64,000 bases of DNA. Source: Pseudomonas sp. JAI120 (GTDB lineage: Bacteria > Pseudomonadota > Gammaproteobacteria > Pseudomonadales > Pseudomonadaceae). This document shows, in pieces, positions 53,444-62,526 of this stretch. Under the pieces are notes generated by a model. It ran no database searches, was not told the origin of the DNA, and was given only the letters and a program-made list of their open reading frames with translations. Where the stretch lies: the NCBI RefSeq assembly GCF_014207255.1, contig NZ_JACHCZ010000001.1, forward strand, positions 1,355,378 to 1,419,377. Reading direction: 5' to 3'. How positions within the stretch are numbered: position 1 is the first letter of the stretch; each line of letters begins with the position of its first letter. The translations under genes were made by a program, and so were the position numbers.

Positions 53444-54364
53444 TTATTGGCTCAGTACGGCTTTGCCGCCCTTGAGGATCGCCAAGGCGTCCTCGGCGAT
53501 CTGCTCCGAGGCCAACACGCCACGGTTGCGCGCCCAGCTGTCACCGTCCACTTCGGCCACCTGCAGGTGACGCACCGCGCCCAGCACTTGCCACAGCGGC
53601 TGCTTGCTCCAGCTGTCGACGATGCTCGGGCGGCGATAATGGCCGACCAGCAGCCAACCCGGATCGAGGGCGAGCAGTTGTTCAAGGCTGACGAATTCGG
53701 TCGGGGCGGCGTTGGCGCGCACCGATGGCACTTTCAGGCCGATGGCTTGCAGCACGCTGCCGGCGTAGGAGTCGGGGCCGTGCACGGAAAAGCTGTCTTC
53801 ACGGGCGACACCGAACAACACGCTGGCACCGGCGGGGATCTGCTGGGCGACTTTCTTCAGGTTTTCACGGTTCTGCGCGATGCGGGCTTCCATCTGCGGG
53901 CTTTTGCCCAAGGCCTTGCCGATCAGCTCGGCGGACTTGAGGCTGCCCTCGTAGTCCTCACCACGCGAGGGCAACAACAGGGTCGGCGCGATGCTTGCCA
54001 AGTCGCTGTACAGCGCCTGGTGGCGGTTGAGGTCGGCCACGATCAGGTCCGGCTTGAGCCGCGCGATTTCTTCGATGCTCGGCTGCGAACGCAGGCCCAC
54101 GGATTTCCATTGGCCGATGCCCTGGCGCACACGCGGCAGCACGCGGGTGGCGTCGCCATCATCGGCGGCGCCGACGGGGGTCACGTCAACGGCAGCGAGG
54201 CTGTCGAGAAAAGAGAACTCCAGTACCACCACACGCTTGGGCGCATCGGGTAGATGCACCGCGTGCTGGCCGTCATTGAGGTCGATGGGGGCAGCGCTTA
54301 GCAGGCTGGAAGAGAACGCCAGCAGGCAGGCAGCAAGGGTGGGGATGGAGCGCAGCAATCGCAT
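53444..54364 (-). CDS. Ferric-citrate-type periplasmic binding protein, FecB-like
   Basis: The 306-residue protein has a signal peptide (RSIPTLAACLLAFSSSLLSA) and a fold like E. coli FecB. Shared features are RVVVLEFSFLDSLAAVDVTP, VGLRSQPSIEEIARLKPDLI, the FGVAREDSFSVHGPDSYAGS region, WLLVGHYRRPSIVDSWSKQP and DSWARNRGVLASE. It binds a ferric hydroxycarboxylate complex in the periplasm. GAGGTACCTCC precedes the ATG. A REP lies between it and the receptor gene, so it may be expressed from its own promoter. Confidence 0.9.
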   Translation of the reverse strand: MRLLRSIPTLAACLLAFSSSLLSAAPIDLNDGQHAVHLPDAPKRVVVLEFSFLDSLAAVDVTPVGAADDGDATRVLPRVRQGIGQWKSVGLRSQPSIEEIARLKPDLIVADLNRHQALYSDLASIAPTLLLPSRGEDYEGSLKSAELIGKALGKSPQMEARIAQNRENLKKVAQQIPAGASVLFGVAREDSFSVHGPDSYAGSVLQAIGLKVPSVRANAAPTEFVSLEQLLALDPGWLLVGHYRRPSIVDSWSKQPLWQVLGAVRHLQVAEVDGDSWARNRGVLASEQIAEDALAILKGGKAVLSQ

Positions 54365-54447
54365 GGAGGTACCTCGGCGTTAAAACACCCCAACTGGACG
54401 GGCTGGGGAAAACGGCGGCTACTATTCCATATCGGGGCGGCGTGATC

Positions 54448-54464
54448 AAAAAACATTCTCATTT
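54448..54464 (-). promoter_or_regulatory. Possible Fur half-site before the fecB-like gene
   Basis: On the minus strand the sequence reads AAATGAGAATGTTTTTTGA. The left half AATGAGAAT matches a Pseudomonas Fur box half, but the right half does not complete the palindrome. It lies about 85-100 bases before the fecB-like start. It is weak evidence for iron control. Confidence 0.3.
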
Positions 54465-54491
54465 GTGGGAGGGGGCAAGCCCCCTCCCACA
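54464..54491. repeat. Perfect REP palindrome between receptor and fecB-like genes
   Basis: TGTGGGAGGGGGC-AA-GCCCCCTCCCACA is perfectly symmetrical except for its loop. It lies 13 bases after the receptor stop, on the path to fecB, and may attenuate or process the transcript between them. Confidence 0.88.
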
Positions 54492-54504
54492 TTTTTAACC
54501 GCGT

Positions 54505-56910
54505 CTAGAAGTCGACGGTGGCAGACAGCAGGTAGGTACGTGGGGTCGACAAGGTCAGCCCCGGCTCGCTGTCATCCGACGCGCCGGCTGAACTCCAGTA
54601 GCGCTTGTCGGCGACGTTCTCCACGTTCGCCCGCAGGGTGATGTGCTTGTCATCGACCTTGAAGGCGTAGCGGGCGCCCACGTCGATGCGGTTCCAGGCG
54701 TCGATTTCCTTGACGTTGGACTGGTCCAGGTACTGGGAACTGGAGTGGATGCCTCGGCTGGTCAGGGTCAGGCCTTCGAGGGTCGGTACATCCCACTCGG
54801 CCCCGAGATTGACGTTGTACTTGGGCGTGGCCGGCGCGCGGTTGCCGTCCCAGGCGCCATTGGTGGTGTCCTTCAATTTGCTGTCGATGTACATCACACC
54901 GCCGAGCAAGCGCACGCCCTTGAGCGGTTCGCCGAATACGCTCAGCTCCGCACCGGTGTTCTGGCGCTTGCCATTGGGGCCGAACAGCCGCGACGTGGCG
55001 TTGGTCTCGTAGGCCGGTTGCTTGATGCGGAACACGGCGGCGGTGACGGCGAAGGCACCGGCATCGTACTTGGCGCCCACTTCCACCTGGCGGCTGATAA
55101 ACGGCGGGAAGATCTGGTCTTCGTTGCGCGACGTGGACGGTGCGATCTTGCCCTGGCTCAACCCTTCCATGTAGTTGGCGTACAGCGACAGCTTGTCGGT
55201 GGCTTTGAACAGCAGGCCACCCGAAGGCGAGATCTTTTCTTCGTCGTAGTTGGTCTTGCCTTTGATGCCGTCGCTCCAATCGTCCACGATCACTCGCTGC
55301 CAGCGCGCACCGAGGGTGAGCAACAGGCGGTCATCGAAGAAGCCCAGGGTGTCGGACAACGCCACGCCACTGAACTTATTCTCGGTGTAGACCTTCGCAT
55401 CCTGGCGCGTGACCGTGGACGGCGTTGGGGTTTGCACCGGGTTGTAAATATTGCTCGACGCCTCCCCATACCGCGCACCGCCGTTGGTGAAGTCCATATA
55501 GAAATAGCTGGCGGCCAGGTTGACCTCATGACTCACCGGCCCGGTATGGAACCAGTTACGCACCCCGGCCGTGGCGGTTTGTACGTTCTCATCGCGGGTG
55601 AAGTCCCGAGGCTGCACGCGGAAGGCGCCGGCTGCATTGCTGACCGACACCGCATGACGCAGGAACTCGTGGTTACTTTTACGCGCGCCGACACCGCCGT
55701 AGAGCATCACCGAATCGCTGAGGTCATATTCGGCGTTCACCGTACCGAAAGTGTCCTTGGTGCGCGCCTTGCTCCAGGACTGCGCGTAGTTGCGGCGTAC
55801 ATCGTTGGCGCTGGGCACCGGCGCGGCAGCGGCGACTTGCACACGTTCCTGCGGCGCATCGGTGTCGCGCTCGGTGCGGCCGATATCGGTGGAAAGGCGC
55901 AGGCGCTCGCCACGAAAATCCAGGCCCAGCACGGCCATCTCACGGTCGACGCTCTGGTGGTCCCATTCGGTATCGCCGGACTGCTTCACGCCGTTGAAGC
56001 GCAGGCCGAATTTGTTGTCCTCACCAAAGCGCCGCCCCACATCCACGGCGCCACCGGCCTGGCTGTCGGAGGCCCAGGTGCCGGTGAACGAGGTGATGTC
56101 CTTGTCGGTGGCACGCTTGGGCACCACGTTGATCCCGCCGCCCACGCTGCCGCGCGGCGAGACGCCGTTGATCAACTGGGTGGGGCCTTTGAAGATGTCG
56201 ACGCGGTCGGCCATTTCCATGTCGATGGTGTAGGTCGGCAGCACGCCGTACAGGCCGTTGTAAGACACATCACTGTTGAACAGGCTGAAACCGCGAATGG
56301 TGAACTGTTCATAACGCCCGCCGGCCGGGTTGGTGGCGCGTACCGACGGGTCGCTGGCGATCAGGTCGCCGAGGGTGCGCGCCTGCTGGTTTTTCACCGC
56401 GTCCTGGGTGTAGGTGGTCATGCTGAACGGCGTTTCCATGAAGTCACGGGTGCCCAGCAGGCCTTGCGAACCACGTCGCGCCACCTGGCCACCGGCGTAG
56501 GTGTCGCCGTCGTACAGGCCAGTGGTGCCGAGGATGGACGTGGGCGCCAGCTCCAAACTGCCGCCCTCCGGCACCGGCACCAGCATGTAAGCCTGCTCCC
56601 CCATGGGCTGCAACTGCAGGCCGGAGCCTTGCAACAGGCGGGCAAAGCCCTCTTCCACGCCGTATTCGCCGGATAAACCACTGCTGCTGCGCCCGCTGAC
56701 CAGCGCCGGGTCCACCGACAGGTTGACCCCCGACAGCCCGGCAAAACGGGTCAACGCCGCACTCAGGCTACCGGCAGGTACTTGGTAGCTGCGGCGCGCG
56801 GCGCTGTCTTCGGCATAGCTGACGGGGACGAACAACGGGCTGGCGCTGAGGCTCAGCATCAGGCTCAGTTTGAGCAACGGGCGCAAGCGCAAGGGTTGGA
56901 CTGCGGGCAT
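54505..56910 (-). CDS. TonB-dependent siderophore receptor with STN signalling domain
   Basis: The 801-residue outer-membrane receptor has a signal peptide (LLKLSLMLSLSASPLFVPVS), an N-terminal STN domain (SLSAALTRFAGLSGVNLSVD), a plug domain (YEQFTIRGFSLFNSDVSYNG, VDIFKGPTQLINGV) and a beta-barrel ending TYLLSATVDF with terminal Phe. The plug/barrel resembles FhuE/FpvA-type receptors, not FecA, although the following transporter is FecB-like. The STN domain would normally talk to an anti-sigma factor, but none is in the window. The 5' ribosome site is weak. Confidence 0.9.
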   Translation of the reverse strand: MPAVQPLRLRPLLKLSLMLSLSASPLFVPVSYAEDSAARRSYQVPAGSLSAALTRFAGLSGVNLSVDPALVSGRSSSGLSGEYGVEEGFARLLQGSGLQLQPMGEQAYMLVPVPEGGSLELAPTSILGTTGLYDGDTYAGGQVARRGSQGLLGTRDFMETPFSMTTYTQDAVKNQQARTLGDLIASDPSVRATNPAGGRYEQFTIRGFSLFNSDVSYNGLYGVLPTYTIDMEMADRVDIFKGPTQLINGVSPRGSVGGGINVVPKRATDKDITSFTGTWASDSQAGGAVDVGRRFGEDNKFGLRFNGVKQSGDTEWDHQSVDREMAVLGLDFRGERLRLSTDIGRTERDTDAPQERVQVAAAAPVPSANDVRRNYAQSWSKARTKDTFGTVNAEYDLSDSVMLYGGVGARKSNHEFLRHAVSVSNAAGAFRVQPRDFTRDENVQTATAGVRNWFHTGPVSHEVNLAASYFYMDFTNGGARYGEASSNIYNPVQTPTPSTVTRQDAKVYTENKFSGVALSDTLGFFDDRLLLTLGARWQRVIVDDWSDGIKGKTNYDEEKISPSGGLLFKATDKLSLYANYMEGLSQGKIAPSTSRNEDQIFPPFISRQVEVGAKYDAGAFAVTAAVFRIKQPAYETNATSRLFGPNGKRQNTGAELSVFGEPLKGVRLLGGVMYIDSKLKDTTNGAWDGNRAPATPKYNVNLGAEWDVPTLEGLTLTSRGIHSSSQYLDQSNVKEIDAWNRIDVGARYAFKVDDKHITLRANVENVADKRYWSSAGASDDSEPGLTLSTPRTYLLSATVDF

Positions 56911-56989
56911 TGGAAGAAGCTCTCGATTTTGTTCACTTGCCTGGAATGACAGGCGAGGTGAAAAAAGGGGACAGGCTTCAACCAACTTT

Positions 56990-57028
56990 TTTCAAAATGG
57001 CAGGGCAATGGCGGCGCCATGCCCTGCC
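56990..57028 (-). terminator. Hairpin behind the gamma-glutamyltransferase gene
   Basis: GGCAGGGCA and TGCCCTGCC form a 9-bp stem around ATGGCGGCGCCA, which itself can pair in part. On the minus strand the stem is followed by ATTTTGAAAAAAG, a short T-run. It begins about 5 bases beyond the stop codon. Confidence 0.6.
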
Positions 57029-57032
57029 CTGG

Positions 57033-58643
57033 TTACCATACCGCGATATGGGAATCCGCACGCGGTTCGGTGCCGCCGCACAGCACGCCGCTGACCGGGT
57101 CGCGCAGGATGATCTGCCCACGGCCGTAGTCAGTGAGGTCGCTGGCGATCTGCACCTGGTGACCACGCCGGGCCAGGGCATTGGCCAGGTCGCGGGAGGC
57201 GCCCTGCTCGATGCCGACCTTCATGTCGCCCAGCCATTGCCAGCGCGGCGCATCCAGTGCGGCCTGGGGGTTGAGGCCGAAGTCCACCAGGTTCATCACC
57301 ATCTGTACGTGGCCCTGGGGCTGCATATAGCCGCCCATCACGCCGAACGGGCCAAGGGCCTGGCCGTCCTTGGTGAGGAAACCGGGGATTATGGTGTGGA
57401 AGGTCTTCTTGCCTGCTGCCAGGCAGTTGGCGTGGGTCGGGTCGAGGCTGAATTCCTGTCCACGGTTCTGCAGCGCAATGCCGCTGTCGGGCAACACCAC
57501 GCCGGAGCCGAAGCCGTGATAGTTGCTCTGGATGAACGAGACCATATTGCCTTCGGCGTCCGCCGTGGCCAGGTATACCGTGCCACTGGCGTGCGGGTCA
57601 CCGGGCTTGGGCGCCTGGGCCTGCTCGCCGATCTGGCTGCGACGGCGGGCGCTGTAGTCGTCGCTGAGCAGGTCGGCCACTGCCATGCGCATATGCAGCG
57701 GGTCGGTGATGTAGTGCAGGCCGTCGCTGTAGGCGAGCTTCATGGCCTCGAGCTGGAGGTGCCAGGTCTGTTGGCTGTCGCGGTGATCGAAGGTGAAGCC
57801 TTCGAGGATGTTCAGCGCCATCAGCGCCACCAGGCCCTGGCCGCTCGGAGGGATTTCCCAGACGTCGACACCGCGATAATTGATGTGGATCGGGTCCACC
57901 CACTGTGCGCGGTAGTCCTTGAGATCACTGGCGCGCAGGTATCCGCCGGTGGCCCGTGAGTGGGCGTCCAGGCGTGCGGCCAGGTCACCGCGATACAGGC
58001 TTTCGCAACGGCTGGCGGCCAGTTCTTCCAGGGTGCGCGCCTGGGCCGGGTTGCGGAAAATCTCGCCCGCTTGGGGTGCGCGCCCATCGATGAGGAACGT
58101 GTCGAACCAGGCTTGCAGCACTTCATCGCGGTGCGGGCTGAATTCGTTCAAGGATATCTGCCATTGGTGGGCAACCACCGGTGACAGCGGGAAACCCTCG
58201 CGGGCCAGGCGGATGGCGGGTTGCAGCAACTCGTCAAACGCCAGCTTGCCGAAGCGTTGCGACAGCTCCGCCCAGGCCGATGGGCAGCCGGGCACGGTCA
58301 CCGGGGTCCAGCCGTACAGCGGCATCCGGTCGTGCCCGGCAGCCTTGACCGCCTCGACACTCAAGGCGCCCGGCGCATGGCCGTTGCCGTTCAGGCCATG
58401 CAACTGGCCCTTGCACCACACCAGGGCAAACGCATCGCCGCCCAGGCCGCAGCCGGTGGGCTCCACCACCGTGAGCGCGGCCGCCGTGGCGATGGCCGCG
58501 TCGATGGCGTTGCCGCCCTTTTGCATGATCTCGATACCGGCCTGGGCGGCCAGGGGCTGGGACGCCGCGACCATGCCACGGCGGGCAAATACGCTCTGGC
58601 GCTGCGACGGATAGGGGTACTCGTGAGCAGAAAATTTCAACAT
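57033..58643 (-). CDS. Gamma-glutamyltransferase family protein
   Basis: The 536-residue Ntn-hydrolase is made as one chain and should cut itself at the catalytic threonine T355 (HASGTVYLATADAEGN). The oxyanion/substrate loop FGVMGGYMQPQGHVQ and the N-terminal MVAASQPLAAQAGIEIMQKG are intact. No signal peptide is visible, unlike classical periplasmic GGT, so it probably acts in the cytosol on imported gamma-glutamyl or related amide compounds. It is last in the operon with an amino-acid ABC importer, which supplies the substrate. The specific amide is unknown. Confidence 0.88.
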   Translation of the reverse strand: MLKFSAHEYPYPSQRQSVFARRGMVAASQPLAAQAGIEIMQKGGNAIDAAIATAAALTVVEPTGCGLGGDAFALVWCKGQLHGLNGNGHAPGALSVEAVKAAGHDRMPLYGWTPVTVPGCPSAWAELSQRFGKLAFDELLQPAIRLAREGFPLSPVVAHQWQISLNEFSPHRDEVLQAWFDTFLIDGRAPQAGEIFRNPAQARTLEELAASRCESLYRGDLAARLDAHSRATGGYLRASDLKDYRAQWVDPIHINYRGVDVWEIPPSGQGLVALMALNILEGFTFDHRDSQQTWHLQLEAMKLAYSDGLHYITDPLHMRMAVADLLSDDYSARRRSQIGEQAQAPKPGDPHASGTVYLATADAEGNMVSFIQSNYHGFGSGVVLPDSGIALQNRGQEFSLDPTHANCLAAGKKTFHTIIPGFLTKDGQALGPFGVMGGYMQPQGHVQMVMNLVDFGLNPQAALDAPRWQWLGDMKVGIEQGASRDLANALARRGHQVQIASDLTDYGRGQIILRDPVSGVLCGGTEPRADSHIAVW

Positions 58644-58665
58644 GGCAAAGGCTCTTCAAAAAAAG

Positions 58666-59445
58666 TCATAACACACGGCTGAGAAACGCCCGGGTACGGG
58701 GATGACTGGGGTGGCTGAAGATCTGTTCCGGCGGCCCTTGTTCGATGAGTTCTCCCTGGTCGAGTACCACCACGCGGTCCGCCACTTCCCGGGCAAAGCC
58801 CATTTCATGGGTGACCACCACCATGGTCATGCCCTCCTCGGCCAGCTCTTTCATCACCTGCAGCACTTCACCGACGGTTTCCGGGTCGAGGGCGCTGGTG
58901 GGTTCGTCGAACAGCATGGCCTGGGGTTTCATGGCCAGGGCGCGGGCGATGGCGACCCGTTGCTGCTGGCCGCCGGAGAGCATCGACGGGTAATGGCTGG
59001 CCTTGTCCGCCAGGCCGACCCGCGCCAACAGGCCACGGGCCTGTTCCAGTGCTTCGGCACGTGGCGTGCCGAGGACCTGGATCGGTGCTTCGATGATGTT
59101 TTCCAGCGCCGTCATGTGCGGGAACAGGTTGAAACGCTGGAACACCATGCCGATGTCGCGGCGCTGGCGGGCGATGTTGCGCTCCGAGTCGCGTACCAGG
59201 CTGCCGTCGCTGCGCTCGCGGTAGCCCATGGCGCGGCCGTTGACGCGGATGCGGCCGCCCTGGATGTCTTCCAGCAAATTGATGCAGCGGATAAAGGTGG
59301 TCTTGCCCGAGCCCGAGGCGCCGATCAGCACCACCACTTCGCCGCGTCGTACTTGCAACGAGATGCCCTTGAGAATCTGCAGCGCGCCGAACGACTTGTG
59401 GATATCCAGCGCTTCGATGATCAGTTCGTCACTTTGGTGCGCCAT
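58666..59445 (-). CDS. Polar amino-acid ABC transporter ATP-binding protein
   Basis: The 259-residue ATPase has Walker [10 protein letters not shown] (42-50), signature [16 protein letters not shown] and Walker [14 protein letters not shown]. The H-loop is [17 protein letters not shown]. It belongs to the GlnQ/HisP class and runs the importer with the permease upstream (2-base gap) and the binding protein. Confidence 0.93.
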   Translation of the reverse strand: MAHQSDELIIEALDIHKSFGALQILKGISLQVRRGEVVVLIGASGSGKTTFIRCINLLEDIQGGRIRVNGRAMGYRERSDGSLVRDSERNIARQRRDIGMVFQRFNLFPHMTALENIIEAPIQVLGTPRAEALEQARGLLARVGLADKASHYPSMLSGGQQQRVAIARALAMKPQAMLFDEPTSALDPETVGEVLQVMKELAEEGMTMVVVTHEMGFAREVADRVVVLDQGELIEQGPPEQIFSHPSHPRTRAFLSRVL

Positions 59446-59447
59446 GG

Positions 59448-60224
59448 TTATCGTCCCCTCAGCAGTTTCAGGGTGCTGCGCCCGAACATGCGACTGGCTG
59501 CCGGTGGTGGCGCGGAAGGCCGGTCGGATTGGCTGAAGCGGGTTTCGAGCCAGCGTTGGAAAAAGCCCCAGAGGGTGGTCAGCGTCAGGAAGTACAGGGC
59601 GACCACCAGGTACAGCTCGAACACCCGGAAGGTGGCCGAGGTGATCATCTGGGTGCTGAGCAGCAGTTCCTGCACACCGATCACGCTGACCAGGGTGGTG
59701 TTCTTGAGCATCACGTTGAACTCATTACCCAGCGGCGGCACGATCACCCGGAACGCCTGGGGCAGCACGATGCGTCGCATCAACTTGGCGAAGCCCATGC
59801 CCAGGGAGCGCCCGGCTTCATATTGGCCCTTGTCCACCGCACCGATACCGGCACGGATGATCTCGGCCATGTAGGCACCTTCGTTGAGGCCCAGGGCAAT
59901 GATCGCCGCCTGGATATTGCCGGGGACGATCAAACCGAACAGCTCGATATCCTCAAAGCGGAAAATCCCGCCCGCCGCCAGTGCCGTGTACAGAAACACG
60001 ATCTGCACCAGCAGCGGCGTACCGCGCATCAGCCACACATAAAAACGCACCGGCAGATGCAACAGCGGGTTCTTCGACAAGCGCAACAACGCCGCCGCCA
60101 GCCCCAGCGCGCAGCCCAACAGCATCGCCAGTACGCTGATCAGGCACGTCAGCCACAGCCCCGTGAGGTAAACCCCACTAGGCTGCAGCAGGTACTGCCA
60201 GAACACATCCCAATTGAAATTCAT
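59448..60224 (-). CDS. Polar amino-acid ABC transporter permease
   Basis: The 258-residue permease of the HisM/GlnP class starts with [20 protein letters not shown] and has the EAA loop [20 protein letters not shown] and the conserved RGTPLLVQI. Only one permease gene is present, so it probably forms a homodimer or uses a partner elsewhere. It lies 12 bases after the binding-protein gene. Confidence 0.92.
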   Translation of the reverse strand: MNFNWDVFWQYLLQPSGVYLTGLWLTCLISVLAMLLGCALGLAAALLRLSKNPLLHLPVRFYVWLMRGTPLLVQIVFLYTALAAGGIFRFEDIELFGLIVPGNIQAAIIALGLNEGAYMAEIIRAGIGAVDKGQYEAGRSLGMGFAKLMRRIVLPQAFRVIVPPLGNEFNVMLKNTTLVSVIGVQELLLSTQMITSATFRVFELYLVVALYFLTLTTLWGFFQRWLETRFSQSDRPSAPPPAASRMFGRSTLKLLRGR

Positions 60225-60236
60225 TGTTGTAGAACC

Positions 60237-61043
60237 TCAGTCGAGTGTGTCGCTGCTGACATGCCATTTGTTCAGCAACTGCACATAGCTGCCATCACTG
60301 CGCATGTCGCTGATCACCTGCTGCACGGCGGCGGTCAGTTGCGGGTCGTCCTTGCGTATGCCCAGGCCGGTGAGGATGCGGCTGAACGCCGGCACGCCCT
60401 CCTGGAACAGGTCCGGGGCCATTGCTGCGTAGTAACCGGCGGTTTCCACGGTGGTGCCGTAGGCATCGACCTGGCTGATACGCAGGGCCTGGAACGCGTC
60501 GGTGTCGGTGTTGTAGACCACCAGTTTCATCGGGGGCTTGCCGGCCTTGGCCAGGCTTTCATTGTGGGTATCGAGCAGGGTCTTGATGGTGGAGCCGTTG
60601 AGCACCGCGACCTTGTGCGCGGACAGGTCATCCAGCGCCTTGATGCCCTTGGGGTTGCCCTTGGGCACCACCACCGACTGGCTGGAATACATGTAGTTGA
60701 CGATGTCGATCACCTGGCGCCGCTCGGGTTTGTCGAACAGCTGGTCGACGATCATGTCGCACTGCTGGGCGAGCAACGCCGGCACCAGCCCAGAGAACGG
60801 AATCACCCGCCATTGCACCTGCTTGTCGCCCAGGCGCCTGGCGATTTCCAGGCCCAGGTCGACGGTGAGCCCTCGGGGTTTCTGGGCTTCGTCGAAGGAC
60901 ACCAGAGGCGGGGAATCCATCCCCGAGCAATAGACAAGTTTGTCGACTTTTTGCAGACGATCCGGCACTTGAGGCGCAGCAAAGGCCCCTTGTGCGCAGA
61001 GACCGAAGGAGACAGCCACCAGCAAGGCGCGGCATTTATGCAT
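60237..61043 (-). CDS. Amino-acid ABC transporter substrate-binding protein (family 3)
   Basis: The 268-residue periplasmic protein has a signal peptide (MHKCRALLVAVSFGLCAQGA, then AFAAP). The bilobal family 3 fold shows SPPLVSFDEAQKPRGLTVDL, CDMIVDQLFDKPERRQVIDI and KVAVLNGSTIKTLL. It delivers an amino acid or gamma-glutamyl compound to the permease. The start has GGAGTG about 9 bases before the ATG; longer upstream frames lack a signal-like N-terminus. Confidence 0.9.
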   Translation of the reverse strand: MHKCRALLVAVSFGLCAQGAFAAPQVPDRLQKVDKLVYCSGMDSPPLVSFDEAQKPRGLTVDLGLEIARRLGDKQVQWRVIPFSGLVPALLAQQCDMIVDQLFDKPERRQVIDIVNYMYSSQSVVVPKGNPKGIKALDDLSAHKVAVLNGSTIKTLLDTHNESLAKAGKPPMKLVVYNTDTDAFQALRISQVDAYGTTVETAGYYAAMAPDLFQEGVPAFSRILTGLGIRKDDPQLTAAVQQVISDMRSDGSYVQLLNKWHVSSDTLD

Positions 61044-61108
61044 GACCAGACACTCCAGTTCGTTGAATAACGGGGCAGGGCTCAACGTCAAAACACAGCG
61101 GGTGTTTC

Positions 61109-61777
61109 TTATTGTTCGGTTTGCAGGAACTGGATCAGTGCCGGCACGGTGCCTTCGATGTGTTCGCGTACCACTGCTTCGGCACGGGCGGCGTCACCGG
61201 CACGAATCGCATCGAGGATCACCGCGTGTTCCTGGCGGGCGCTGAGGGGTTTTTCACCGTGCTGCAGCCACAGGCGCATGGGTGCCTCGACCAGGGAGTA
61301 CAACGCCGAAATCTGTTTCATCAGGCGCGGGCGGCCGCTGAGGCTGCATAGGTATTCATGGAACGCGCGATGGCGGCTGACCCAGGCGGCGCTCTCATCG
61401 CGGTAGTCGTCCATCGCGTCGAGCATGCGCTCCAGGGCCGCGAGTTGACGCTCACCGATACGGCCGACGGCCACGCGCACCGCCAGGCCTTCGAGGGCGC
61501 TGCGCATCTCGAACACTTCGTGCAGCTCATCGATATCCAAACCGCTGACGATCGCGCCACGGTTGGGTCGCAGGGTCACCAGGCCCTGGGCGTCCAGGCG
61601 GCGGAAAGCTTCACGCACCGGCATGCGGCTCATGCCGATCTCGCTGGCGATGTCTTCGGCGATCAGCCGGTCACCCTTGCGGTAGCGACCGCTGCAAATG
61701 GCATCAAGCAGAAAGTTGTAGGCCTCCTCCTCGGCAGTGAGGGGCTGGCGGTCAACGTAAGCGGAAGCGAATTGCAT
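61109..61777 (-). CDS. GntR-family (FadR subgroup) transcriptional regulator
   Basis: The 222-residue regulator has an N-terminal winged helix (GDRLIAEDIASEIGMSRMPV, REAFRRLDAQGLVTLRPNRG) and a FCD-type all-helical effector domain with candidate metal/acid ligands (FHEYLC, HAVILDAIRAGD). It is 65 bases before the ABC binding-protein gene on the same strand and probably controls the operon. ATG 61777, preceded by AAGGTG, fits best. An inverted repeat just upstream is a likely autoregulatory operator. Confidence 0.9.
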   Translation of the reverse strand: MQFASAYVDRQPLTAEEEAYNFLLDAICSGRYRKGDRLIAEDIASEIGMSRMPVREAFRRLDAQGLVTLRPNRGAIVSGLDIDELHEVFEMRSALEGLAVRVAVGRIGERQLAALERMLDAMDDYRDESAAWVSRHRAFHEYLCSLSGRPRLMKQISALYSLVEAPMRLWLQHGEKPLSARQEHAVILDAIRAGDAARAEAVVREHIEGTVPALIQFLQTEQ

Positions 61778-61794
61778 CGGCAGCACCTTTTGAA

Positions 61795-61826
61795 TTTTTG
61801 TATCCAATTATCCACGAATACAAAAA
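61795..61826. promoter_or_regulatory. Inverted-repeat operator candidate upstream of the GntR gene
   Basis: TTTTTGTAT (61795-61803) and ATACAAAAA (61818-61826) are perfect inverted arms separated by 14 bases. They begin 18 bases before the ATG of the GntR gene. TTGTAT..ATACAA resembles known FadR-type recognition motifs. The region beyond, 61827-62031, holds no gene that I can support. Confidence 0.6.
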
Positions 61827-62031
61827 GCAGGATGCGTGCCAACGGCTTCGGAGAGGAGCCAAGTGATTGATTCAGATCGGATAGAAGGGAAAAAGCTGGC
61901 GCTGGCGTTGAAAATTCGCGTGGGAATTTGCTACCCAATGGCGCAGAAGACGCCCCATTGGTGGGCGGAAGTACCCAGCGGGACGTGGGCGAGATGCTTT
62001 TGCTTGAGGCGAATGCAGCCCACCGTTGGCG

Positions 62032-62469
62032 TTATGGCTCGGCCGAATAGATGACGGTTTGCGCGCTGTTTTCGGCAACCGCTCGGCGGGTAAAATAGGT
62101 GTCGCCTTCGTCGGTGAGGATCTCGTAGTCGGCCTTACGGGCCGGGCTGGCGTGTTTGATGATTTTCAGCACGCGCTGGAACTTCACGCTTTGCGTGCCG
62201 TTCTGGTTAGGCCCGGTGAGCACATTGACGCTTTGAAACCAGCCGGCGTGCTGCTTGTTACTCACCAACGTGTGGGTCATCGCCTCGAAACGTTCCAACC
62301 GCGTGAAGCCCCACAGGGTCTGTTCCTCGACCGTGGCGCCCGGGGTAGCGGCGCCGGTAAACACAAACAGATTGATCGCCGGGCTGTCTTCGCAAAAGAA
62401 GTCGTAAGGGACCAGGCCGTCGACCATTTTCCTGCCGGGCACAAAGCCCTTTTTATGCACCTGAAACAT
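62032..62469 (-). CDS. Hypothetical protein
   Basis: The 145-residue cytosolic protein has no signal peptide or membrane segment. GAGGTGGCG precedes the ATG at 62469, which is preferred over an in-frame start four codons earlier. Recognisable landmarks are VPGRKMVDGLVPYDFFCEDS, NLFVFTGAATPG and a central HAGWFQSVNVLTGPNQ; no family was recalled with confidence. It stands alone, 57 bases beyond the sensor kinase stop, on the same strand. A function cannot be proposed. Confidence 0.7.
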   Translation of the reverse strand: MFQVHKKGFVPGRKMVDGLVPYDFFCEDSPAINLFVFTGAATPGATVEEQTLWGFTRLERFEAMTHTLVSNKQHAGWFQSVNVLTGPNQNGTQSVKFQRVLKIIKHASPARKADYEILTDEGDTYFTRRAVAENSAQTVIYSAEP

Positions 62470-62526
62470 CGCCACCTCCACTCAATCAAGGGTGACAAGT
62501 CTAATGAGGCGCGACGTACAGGGCGG

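Noticed and set aside
61836..62054. 72-codon frame between the GntR gene and the hypothetical gene
   Set aside because: No convincing ribosome site or family; composition is not typical of coding sequence.
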